Source of the DNA: an uncultured Opitutia bacterium
Lineage (GTDB): Bacteria; Verrucomicrobiota; Verrucomicrobiia; Opitutales; UBA953
Reading direction: 5' to 3'
Length of the DNA: 5,213 nt
NCBI GenBank assembly: GCA_903957465.1
Contig: CAJBPJ010000125.1
Coordinates: forward strand, 1 to 5,213
The notes under the pieces were generated by a model. The model saw only the letters and a list, made by a program, of their open reading frames with translations, had not been told where the DNA came from and did no database searches. The position numbers and the translations under genes were made by a program. Of the stretch, positions 1 to 5,213 are shown piece after piece (within the stretch, counting starts at the first letter, position 1; every line of letters starts with the position of its first letter).

Positions 1-863
1 CAACCGCACTCGGACCCATCGGCGAGCCCGCCGCTGTGCTCGGCGAGTCGCTCGATACCGCGCACTTCGCTCAGGCAGTTGCGCGCGCTCAAGAGCTCAT
101 TACCGCAGGCGACACTTATCAGGTTAACCTCTCGACGCGCCTTGAATTGCCTGCACCCGCTAACGCGCTTCGTTTGTATGAAGCTATCAGGGCAACCAAT
201 CCTTCGCCCTATATGGCTTATGTGAAAATGCCTGGCATCACGCTCGCATGCGGATCCCCTGAGCTTTTGGTTGAATCATTAGGCACGCGGCTTTCGTCGC
301 GCCCCATTGCAGGCACTCGGCCGTTTACGGGAACGGAAGATGTTGATCAGGCCTTCTCATCCGAGCTTGCGAGCGATTCAAAAGAACGCGCCGAGCACTT
401 AATGTTAGTTGATTTATTGCGGAATGATTTAGGACGTGTTTCGTGCCCTGGCACCGTCCGCGTCCCCGAGTTCATGACCATTGAGAAGTATTCGCACGTC
501 ATTCACCTCGTTTCGCAAGTCGAAGGCGAACGTGCATCGACGGTCGGCCCCGCTGAAATTATCCGCTCCCTCTTTCCTGGCGGCACCGTCACGGGTGCGC
601 CCAAGGTTCGCACCATGCAAGTGATCGCAGAGCTGGAGCCTGTTGCGCGCGGCTTCTATACAGGCTCCGTTGGCTGGATCAGCGCATCTGGCGACCTCTG
701 CCTCAACATCATCATCCGTTCGCTGACGCTCACCCAGGGTCGGTGTTTTGCACAAGCAGGCGCAGGCATTGTTGCCGACTCCGTTCCTTCACGAGAGCAC
801 GCCGAGTCTTTACGCAAAGCCCTTGCGCTACGCGTCGCGCTAGCGCGCGCCTTGGCATCATGA
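1..863 (+). CDS. pabB: Aminodeoxychorismate synthase component I (PabB), C-terminal part, 5' end outside window
   Basis: This is the catalytic chorismate-binding domain of the TrpE/PabB family. With a PabA glutaminase it would convert chorismate and glutamine-derived ammonia to 4-amino-4-deoxychorismate in the cytoplasm, for folate. The frame is open from base 3, so the GTG at 36 is only an internal codon; about 286 residues are visible and the N-terminal domain lies upstream. Visible family motifs are ITAGDTYQVNLS near 96-131, SPELL near 255, PIAGTRP at 303-323, KERAEHLMLVDLLRNDLGRV near 381-440, KYSHVIHLVS near 486-515, PGGTVTGAPK at 576-605, and AGAGIVADS near 756-782. The PGGTVTGAPK form resembles PabB more than TrpE, and the pabC-like gene follows with a 4-base overlap; both favour PabB. 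Against this, PIAGT has Ala where E. coli PabB has its reactive Lys, although many PabB proteins also have Ala. The usual GDLD motif reads GDLC, with Cys at 699-701. Anthranilate synthase component I is the main alternative. Confidence 0.85.
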   Translation, partial: TALGPIGEPAAVLGESLDTAHFAQAVARAQELITAGDTYQVNLSTRLELPAPANALRLYEAIRATNPSPYMAYVKMPGITLACGSPELLVESLGTRLSSRPIAGTRPFTGTEDVDQAFSSELASDSKERAEHLMLVDLLRNDLGRVSCPGTVRVPEFMTIEKYSHVIHLVSQVEGERASTVGPAEIIRSLFPGGTVTGAPKVRTMQVIAELEPVARGFYTGSVGWISASGDLCLNIIIRSLTLTQGRCFAQAGAGIVADSVPSREHAESLRKALALRVALARALAS

Positions 864-1666
864 GTTATGTTTGGCGCAACGGGGTTCGTATTCCCGGCGA
901 TAGTATGCCCGGAACTTTTCCGGCAGGCGTACAATTCTTCGAGACATTTGCTTACCGTCAAAAAACAATCGAGTGCCTCGATGATCATCTCGCGCGCCTA
1001 GGATTGGGCATGAAGCACCAATCATTGTCTCTCGGGCCTCTGGCCTCAGGTGATCGCCGCGCGTGGAAGGATGCCCTCGAAGGCCTTGCGGTCGGTGATT
1101 CAATTTTGCGTCTAGCCACGGGCAGTGGCGTGGAAGAACTCGGTGCACGCAGCCTCATGCCTTCGCCATCAACATTTATCCTGCGCAACCTTCGTACGAT
1201 TCGTGATACCCCTGAATGGTTGCCTCGACCAAAGTCTGCGCCCTGGGCGAATTCATTAGCGGCAACCGTTGAGCTGAGGTCTCTAGGCGCGACTGCGGGA
1301 ACTGAGGGCGTTCAGCTGGATGCACAGGGTCATGTTTCTGAAGGTACGCGCTCTTCGCTCGCGTGGGTTCTTCATGGCGAGCTTTGCGTGCCTGCAGAGT
1401 CGACAGGACGTCTCCCAGGCACTGCTCTTCTACAACTGATAGCGTGCTGTGGCTTACCTGTTAAATCGGTTGCTGTCCCCGCGCCCCACCAAGCCGACGC
1501 CGTTCTGCTCCTTCGGTCGACGTTACCCAGCGGAGGTGCATCCGTTACGGAATGGCAGGATGTTGATGGCCACGTAATGTGGCGGGCACCGAAAAATTCG
1601 CCTGCTCAAATGTTGCTTGAGCGACTTGCAGCTTATCGCACTCAGCGCTCGGTCAGTTTTGCATAA
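860..1666 (+). CDS. pabC: Class IV PLP aminotransferase-fold protein, probable aminodeoxychorismate lyase (PabC-like)
   Basis: This 268-residue protein is the usual length for the branched-chain aminotransferase/PabC (class IV) fold. The likely reaction is loss of pyruvate from aminodeoxychorismate to give p-aminobenzoate, completing the step begun by the upstream gene. The N-terminal signature FFETFAYRQKTIECLDDHLARL (split here as FFETFAYRQ, residues 26-34, and CLDDHLARL, 39-47) is typical. Lys125 in RPKSAPWANSLA fits the PLP lysine. LDAQGHVSEGTRSSLAWV (residues 153-170) matches the usual DG-V-EGT-SN-F block, with Glu161 the conserved acid. The segment RLPGTALLQ (184-192) lacks the Arg normally found after LPG(I/T), so the C-terminal half is divergent. 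The ATG at 860 overlaps the pabB stop as ATGA, with no Shine-Dalgarno sequence, so translational coupling is likely; this also fixes the start, as residues upstream in frame would lie inside pabB. D-amino-acid or branched-chain aminotransferase activity is a less likely alternative. Confidence 0.8.
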   Translation: MSYVWRNGVRIPGDSMPGTFPAGVQFFETFAYRQKTIECLDDHLARLGLGMKHQSLSLGPLASGDRRAWKDALEGLAVGDSILRLATGSGVEELGARSLMPSPSTFILRNLRTIRDTPEWLPRPKSAPWANSLAATVELRSLGATAGTEGVQLDAQGHVSEGTRSSLAWVLHGELCVPAESTGRLPGTALLQLIACCGLPVKSVAVPAPHQADAVLLLRSTLPSGGASVTEWQDVDGHVMWRAPKNSPAQMLLERLAAYRTQRSVSFA

Positions 1667-2016
1667 AGCGGCAAGCAGACGGAGAGGATAAATAATCCGA
1701 TATACAGTACGCTCACAAGGGCTGCTGCGCAGATGGTTGCTAGCAATCCTGCGAAGCGCTCTGTCAGGTCGGCTTGTTTTAATTGAGCGAAAGCGATGTA
1801 AGCTAAAACTACGGAGATGCCTAAAAGCAACAGGAGTGATCCTGCGAAATGGTTAAAGAAGACGTCTGTGAGAAAGGGGAGTTTGCCAGCGGTGCCGGTT
1901 ACTGCGGCGATGAGAATGGGCTGCGAGCGGAAGGCGATCATCCCTGCAATCGCAGGCAAGGCTGGCACAAGGATGCACGCCAATAAAGAGAGACGACGCG
2001 CGTTGGTGTTATCCAT
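1642..2016 (-). CDS. Small hypothetical membrane protein
   Basis: I do not recognise this 124-residue protein. It is strongly hydrophobic, with probable membrane segments near residues 9-28, 57-77 and 88-116, and a further weakly hydrophobic stretch at 32-40. A short basic N-terminus (MDNTNARRLS) precedes the first helix. The C-terminus YAKLTER is polar, and a charged linker lies at 79-87 (LKQADLTER). No catalytic or cofactor motif is visible. Codon use matches the neighbours, and the reading is a coherent transmembrane pattern, while the opposite-strand reading of the same DNA is not protein-like; this supports a real gene. The ATG (complement of 2014-2016) has only a weak purine run, AAAGAG, very close upstream. 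The gene is convergent with pabC, overlapping its last 25 bases, and divergent from the CNNM/CBS gene across 109 bases. Function is unknown. Confidence 0.65.
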   Translation of the reverse strand: MDNTNARRLSLLACILVPALPAIAGMIAFRSQPILIAAVTGTAGKLPFLTDVFFNHFAGSLLLLLGISVVLAYIAFAQLKQADLTERFAGLLATICAAALVSVLYIGLFILSVCLPLYAKLTER

Positions 2017-2069
2017 AAGCTCTTTTTGTTCAAGATTCTCGGCGGGTCAATCCTCGCAAAGCCAATCTA

Positions 2070-2091
2070 GCGAGCTTGGGTTGACGCTCGC
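2070..2091. repeat. Inverted repeat in the divergent intergenic region (possible operator)
   Basis: A perfect 6-base inverted repeat is visible: GCGAGC at 2070-2075 and GCTCGC at 2086-2091, separated by 10 bases (2076-2085). The bases flanking the arms do not pair. The right arm begins at the last base of the candidate -35 box at 2081-2086, so a bound regulator would block that promoter. A six-base GC-rich palindrome can also arise by chance, so an operator role is inference only. Confidence 0.3.
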
Positions 2092-2108
2092 ATTTTGAGC
2101 CGTTTATC
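2081..2108 (+). promoter_or_regulatory. Candidate sigma-70-type promoter for the CNNM/CBS-lgt-aminotransferase unit
   Basis: TTGACG at 2081-2086 matches five of six bases of the -35 consensus. TTTATC at 2103-2108, after a 16-base spacer, is a weak -10 box (three of six). Transcription would start near 2115, leaving a leader of only about 10 bases before the ATG at 2126. That is consistent with the absence of a Shine-Dalgarno sequence there. It is the best promoter-like pair in the only intergenic region of useful size. No equally good pair was found for the minus-strand gene. Confidence 0.35.
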
Positions 2109-2125
2109 GCACGATTTCGCTACTC

Positions 2126-3214
2126 ATGGAAGTGAATCTACTTTGGCCAGCCTTCCTCCTCCTTAACGGCTCAGCCGTGGCGGTCTCTGTTTTGCACGGA
2201 ATGGTGACGGCTTTTCGCGCCTACGAGGTCGATGCATTGCGTGCGGCCCACCCGAAAGCCGCAGGGGTGCTTGACCGTTGCCATGAAGATAAAGCCAACA
2301 CGCTCGCCGCCTTTGACCTTTTGCACACCGCCTGTGTTGGCATGAGCGCATTGCTCGGGGGTGTTTTGCTGGGCGATAAACTTTTAGGCAGAGCAGAGTC
2401 CGGTTGGGTTAGTGCGCTCGTGATTACATCCAGTGTCATCTTAATTTCGTTCTTACTTTCGTGGTTAACAGGTATGTTGCCTCGGAAGTTAGGCGCTCAC
2501 TTGCGCGTAGCGCTCGCCCCGCGTCTCTCTCCCGCGCTTTTCTTGGTGCGTGGGGCCGCGAGCATTCTCCGTCGCTTGGGTAAAATGCATGATGCCCTTG
2601 CGCCGGCGGAAGAACCCGGAATGGACGCAGCCGATGCAGAGATTGGCAGTATGGCCCGTGCGGCTGCACTTGCAGGCAAGATTACACTGGCAGAGAGCAC
2701 ACTCGTTACCAACGCCGTCCGCCTGGACGACATTCCTGTTTCTCAAGTCTTAACGCCGCGACCTGTCGTCACTGCCTTTGATAGCTCAATGACGGTTGCG
2801 GATGTCCTAAGGCTCTTCCCAAATGTGCCACACGGTCGACTTCCTGTCTGGCAAGGAAACCCCGACCGGATTGTCGGCATTGTCCGCCGACGCGATTTAC
2901 TAAAGGCCGCTGGCGAAGATCGCGACTCCGTGCAAATGAGCGAACTCATGCACAAGGCGCACATTATTCCCGAGAACGCTTCTTTGAGTGATGCGCTGAA
3001 TGATTTGGTTCGTAGCCATCAGCAGATGGCCGTTGTGGTTGATGAGTTCGGCGCATTTTCAGGAGTCATTACCCTCGAAGATATTTTTGAATCACTGCTT
3101 GGTGTGGAGATTTACGAGAAAGACGATCCGCACCCTGACATGCGCGAGTTGGCTCGTCAGCGTGGACATCGAACGGGACGGCGAGCTGCGACCGACGAAA
3201 AGCCGCATAGCTAA
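2126..3214 (+). CDS. CNNM/DUF21 and twin-CBS domain membrane protein (CorC/HlyC superfamily), short form
   Basis: This 362-residue inner-membrane protein belongs to the family often annotated as hemolysin-like or magnesium/cobalt efflux (CorC, TlyC). The N-terminal membrane domain (about residues 1-150) has hydrophobic segments near 6-28, 65-88, 95-117 and 132-148. A linker (about 168-200, ending VRLDDIPVSQ) leads into CBS1, from VLTPRPVV (208-215) through GRLPVWQ and RIVGIVRRRDLL to about 260. CBS2 covers about 280-328, with the highly typical VVVDEFGAFSGVITLEDIFESLLG (VVVDEFG 303-309, GVITLEDI 313-320). CBS pairs in this family bind adenine nucleotides. The protein stops soon after CBS2 with a basic tail (RQRGHRTGRR, 344-353), so the C-terminal CorC_HlyC domain of full-length relatives (about 430 residues) is absent. 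The DUF21 part is divergent: the usual GE-x-x-PK reads TGMLPRK (115-121), without the Glu. An in-frame stop at 2096-2098, with no other ATG/GTG/TTG after it, makes 2126 the first possible start. The next gene starts 5 bases downstream. Family is certain; ion transport is not. Confidence 0.85.
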   Translation: MEVNLLWPAFLLLNGSAVAVSVLHGMVTAFRAYEVDALRAAHPKAAGVLDRCHEDKANTLAAFDLLHTACVGMSALLGGVLLGDKLLGRAESGWVSALVITSSVILISFLLSWLTGMLPRKLGAHLRVALAPRLSPALFLVRGAASILRRLGKMHDALAPAEEPGMDAADAEIGSMARAAALAGKITLAESTLVTNAVRLDDIPVSQVLTPRPVVTAFDSSMTVADVLRLFPNVPHGRLPVWQGNPDRIVGIVRRRDLLKAAGEDRDSVQMSELMHKAHIIPENASLSDALNDLVRSHQQMAVVVDEFGAFSGVITLEDIFESLLGVEIYEKDDPHPDMRELARQRGHRTGRRAATDEKPHS

Positions 3215-3219
3215 ACGCA

Positions 3220-4053
3220 ATGCCGACCGAGATTCCGACACCTGGCTTTTGGGTTCACAATCTGGACCCTATTGCGATTCACTTTCCGCAAAGCTGGGGT
3301 CTGCATGGAATTTATTGGTATGGTTTAGCTTACGCCTCGGCTTTCCTTATCGGTGGATGGTTGATGGGCCGGTGGCGTCGGCAGGGCCTCGCGCCTTTGC
3401 GTAACGCCGAAGACGATTCAGCTCTACTGACTGCAGTGATTGCGGGCGTTGTATTTGGCGGACGTATTGGGCACGTCATTTTGTATGCGGGCGGCGAATT
3501 TCTTTCAGACCCTGCGATGATTTTTCGCGTCTGGCAGGGCGGTATGTCTTTTCATGGAGGCATTGTCGGTTCAGGCCTTGGGGTTGCTTGGTTTGCGCGT
3601 ACTCGGCGTCGCTCGTATTATGAAGTCGGCGATCTTATCTGTGCGTGCGCACCCGCAGGCTTATTGTTTGGACGCATTGCGAACTTTATAAATGCCGAGC
3701 TGATTGGCCGTCCGACAAACTTACCTTGGGCCGTCGTCTTCCCCTTGCCTGGTGGACTTTACTCTCCGCCTAGCCACCCTTCGCAATTATACGAAGCAGC
3801 TCTCGAAGGCCTGCTGCCATTGATTTGGATGTGGATGCGCTACCCGCGTCGACTACCCCCGGGCCGCCTCGGCGGTGAATTTTTAATGCTGTATGCGGGT
3901 GCGCGCATTCTTTGTGAAACCGTTCGCGTGCCCGAAGACGGTTACATTATCGGAATGACGGCTGGGCAGTTCTGGTGCCTGCCGATGGCCGCCTATGGCT
4001 TGTGGTTGGTCTTGCGAACCCGCGGTCAACCAGCCCAACCTTTACGCACATGA
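3220..4053 (+). CDS. lgt: Phosphatidylglycerol-prolipoprotein diacylglyceryl transferase
   Basis: Lgt transfers a diacylglyceryl group from phosphatidylglycerol to the lipobox cysteine of prolipoproteins, the first step of bacterial lipoprotein maturation, in the cytoplasmic membrane. This 277-residue protein is of normal length and has several membrane segments (clear ones near 33-50, 70-90, 195-206 and 247-266). Signature residues can be placed against E. coli Lgt: the FHGG motif with His112 (E. coli His103); GRIANFINAELIGR (151-164), giving Arg152 and Asn155 (Arg143 and Asn146); HPSQLYEA (186-193); and Y-x-x-x-R, Tyr225 and Arg229 (Tyr235 and Arg239). The essential residues are therefore present. 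GRIANFINAE differs from the common GRIGNFINGE by two Gly-to-Ala changes. The ATG is 5 bases after the preceding stop without a Shine-Dalgarno sequence, and the TGA overlaps the next gene's ATG, so coupled translation is likely. Confidence 0.96.
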   Translation: MPTEIPTPGFWVHNLDPIAIHFPQSWGLHGIYWYGLAYASAFLIGGWLMGRWRRQGLAPLRNAEDDSALLTAVIAGVVFGGRIGHVILYAGGEFLSDPAMIFRVWQGGMSFHGGIVGSGLGVAWFARTRRRSYYEVGDLICACAPAGLLFGRIANFINAELIGRPTNLPWAVVFPLPGGLYSPPSHPSQLYEAALEGLLPLIWMWMRYPRRLPPGRLGGEFLMLYAGARILCETVRVPEDGYIIGMTAGQFWCLPMAAYGLWLVLRTRGQPAQPLRT

Positions 4054-5201
4054 CACCTGTACCGCTGCTCGACCTTGGTCCGCAAAACCGTGCACTCGAG
4101 GCAGAGCTGCGCGCGGCCTTCGAACGCGTGATGGGCTCCAACATGTTTATTCTTGGGCCAGAGATGGATGCCTTCGAGAAAGACTGCGCATCCGCGCTCG
4201 GCGTGAAGCATGCTATCGGTGTTTCTTCGGGCACCGATGCGCTCTTGTTAGCGCTCATGGCACTTGGGGTAGGGAAGGGCGACGAAGTATTGCTCCCAGC
4301 GTTTACATTTTTTGCAACCGCTGGGTCGGTGGTGCGCTTAGGCGCCGAACCTGTTTGGTGTGATGTTGATCCACACACTTACAATTTAGATTTAGCGGAT
4401 GCTGCTCGGAAGATCGGTCCGCGTTGCAAGGCCATCATGCCCGTGCACCTCTTCGGCCAATCCATGGACATGGTAGCCGTCACAGCTTTTGCTAAGGCAC
4501 ATAAACTCTTTGTGATTGAAGACGCCGCCCAATCGATGGGTGCTCGCTGGCAAGGCAAGCCGACGATGGCTTGGGGTGAGTTTGGTGCGACCAGCTTCTT
4601 CCCTTCCAAGAATCTTGGTGGCTTCGGCGATTCAGGCCTCGTGACGACTTCCGACGACAGTCTTGCGGAGCGCGCTCGCATCTTACGCGTGCACGGCATG
4701 CAACCGAAGTACTACCACAAATTAGTAGGAGCCAATTTCCGGATGGATCCGCTACAGGCGGCCATGTTGCGAGCAAAGCTGCCACATCTTCCGGCCTATA
4801 ATTGCGCACGTGCTGGTAATGCACTTTTCTACAAAAGCACTTTGCAAGGAACGCCAGGCATCGTCGAAAATACTCCAGGCGCTTCAAGCGCTGCCAAAAT
4901 TTTACTCCCCAAAGATTTTTCCGGCGAAGGCATCTGGAATCAATTCACGCTCCGCGTCTTGAATGGTAAGCGCGATGCGCTGAAGGCATTTTTGGCCGAA
5001 CGAAAGATTGGCTCCGAAGTTTATTATCCACTGACGTTGGATCGGCAGGAATGTTTCCGTGGAATTGGACGCGGCACCGACGGGCTTGGCGTATCACACC
5101 GTCTATCCGAAGAAGTACTCAGCATCCCGATCTTCCCGGAACTGACGGATATTCAACGCAGCACCGTGGCCGACGCGCTCGCAGAGTTTGCGCGTAGCTA
5201 A
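4050..5201 (+). CDS. DegT/DnrJ/EryC1/StrS-family PLP-dependent sugar aminotransferase
   Basis: This 383-residue protein is a full-length single-domain enzyme of the family that aminates keto-sugar nucleotides, typically with glutamate as donor, to make amino sugars for LPS, capsule or glycoprotein glycans. Motifs in order are PLLDLGPQ (5-12), FILGPEMDAFE (33-43), VSSGTDALLLAL (58-69), PAFTFFATAGS (83-93), DVDPHTYNLD (105-114), PVHLFGQ (131-137), VIEDAAQ (155-161, with Asp158 for the PLP nitrogen), TSFFPSKNLGGFGDSG (181-196, Lys187 the Schiff-base lysine), NFRMDPLQAA (229-238) and LSIPIFPELT (357-366). The overall pattern is closest to the WbpE/WlbC-like branch, but the substrate cannot be read from sequence. 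In the usual YYP-x-PLH-x-Q block the protein reads YYPLTLDRQ (325-333), with Asp331 where His is normal. The ATG at 4050 overlaps the lgt stop as ATGA. An in-frame ATG further up, at 3975, lies within lgt and would add 25 residues absent from the family, so 4050 was chosen. The gene is complete; 12 bases follow. Confidence 0.93.
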   Translation: MTPVPLLDLGPQNRALEAELRAAFERVMGSNMFILGPEMDAFEKDCASALGVKHAIGVSSGTDALLLALMALGVGKGDEVLLPAFTFFATAGSVVRLGAEPVWCDVDPHTYNLDLADAARKIGPRCKAIMPVHLFGQSMDMVAVTAFAKAHKLFVIEDAAQSMGARWQGKPTMAWGEFGATSFFPSKNLGGFGDSGLVTTSDDSLAERARILRVHGMQPKYYHKLVGANFRMDPLQAAMLRAKLPHLPAYNCARAGNALFYKSTLQGTPGIVENTPGASSAAKILLPKDFSGEGIWNQFTLRVLNGKRDALKAFLAERKIGSEVYYPLTLDRQECFRGIGRGTDGLGVSHRLSEEVLSIPIFPELTDIQRSTVADALAEFARS

Positions 5202-5213
5202 GAATTATTGCCC

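Noticed and set aside
36..38. GTG as the start of the pabB-like gene
   Set aside because: The frame is open back to base 3 with protein-like sequence, and a start here would remove the N-terminal domain of the family; the gene simply runs off the window.
743..859. N-terminal extension of the pabC-like gene from an upstream in-frame start
   Set aside because: The extension lies inside pabB in another frame, is Arg/Cys-rich and unlike the family; ATG 860 with the ATGA overlap fits the family N-terminus.
1619..1660. Possible terminator hairpin (GAGCG at 1619-1623, CGCTC at 1646-1650, TTTT at 1657-1660)
   Set aside because: The stem is only 5 bases with a 22-base loop, the T run is short and not adjacent to the stem, and it lies within pabC coding sequence.
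1817..2098. Plus-strand open frame of 93 codons
   Set aside because: It is the opposite-strand shadow of the minus-strand membrane gene, with a basic, low-information composition and no family features.
2095..2126. Second promoter candidate, TTGAGC at 2095-2100 with TACTCA at 2121-2126
   Set aside because: The spacer is 20 bases and transcription would start inside the coding sequence after the ATG.
3000..3404. Plus-strand open frame of 134 codons across the CNNM/lgt junction
   Set aside because: It overlaps two firmly identified genes in another frame and its translation shows no domain pattern.
3947..4378. Minus-strand open frame of 143 codons
   Set aside because: Ser/Thr/Pro/Arg-rich shadow of the lgt 3' end and the aminotransferase 5' half; no protein-like pattern.
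1..5213. CRISPR array, RNA genes, insertion sequences, toxin-antitoxin or phage genes
   Set aside because: Almost all of the window is covered by recognisable or protein-like genes; I saw no periodic repeats, tRNA/rRNA-like sequence, transposase motifs or terminal repeats.

Overview
This is a compact bacterial housekeeping window. It holds six protein-coding genes: five on the plus strand (the first cut by the window edge) and one small membrane-protein gene on the minus strand. Base composition is moderate to moderately GC-rich, with mixed codon use in every gene (TTA and ATT occur alongside GCG and CGC), so no gene stands out as recently transferred. A prolipoprotein diacylglyceryl transferase and a nucleotide-sugar-type aminotransferase fit a bacterium that makes lipoproteins and surface glycans. 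None of the plus-strand starts has a clear Shine-Dalgarno sequence. The organism cannot be identified from this window. A Gram-negative of the Verrucomicrobiota/Opitutae kind is a loose guess and should not be relied on.

Layout. (1) 1-863: the C-terminal catalytic part of a chorismate-using enzyme, most likely aminodeoxychorismate synthase component I (PabB). (2) 860-1666: a class IV PLP enzyme resembling aminodeoxychorismate lyase (PabC), joined to the first gene by a 4-base ATGA overlap. Together they would convert chorismate to p-aminobenzoate for folate; the glutaminase subunit PabA is not in the window. (3) 1642-2016, minus strand: a 124-residue membrane protein of unknown function, convergent with pabC and overlapping its 3' end by 25 bases. 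(4) 2017-2125: a 109-base divergent intergenic region, the only real non-coding stretch. It carries a plausible sigma-70-type promoter and a short inverted repeat. (5) 2126-3214: a CNNM/DUF21 plus twin-CBS membrane protein of the CorC/HlyC superfamily, short and lacking the usual C-terminal domain. (6) 3220-4053: lgt. (7) 4050-5201: a DegT/DnrJ/EryC1-family sugar aminotransferase, joined to lgt by another ATGA overlap. The window ends 12 bases after its stop.

Genes at 2126-5201 are separated by 5 bases and then by a -4 overlap, so they look like one transcription unit starting at the 2081-2108 promoter candidate. The shared theme is the cell envelope: a membrane protein with a nucleotide-sensing-type CBS pair, lipoprotein lipidation, and amino-sugar synthesis. 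I see no mobile element, CRISPR array, RNA gene, toxin-antitoxin pair or defence system, and no convincing novel system. The points worth a second look are motif deviations in otherwise familiar enzymes, the divergent CNNM domain, the Shine-Dalgarno-free starts and the small unassigned membrane protein.
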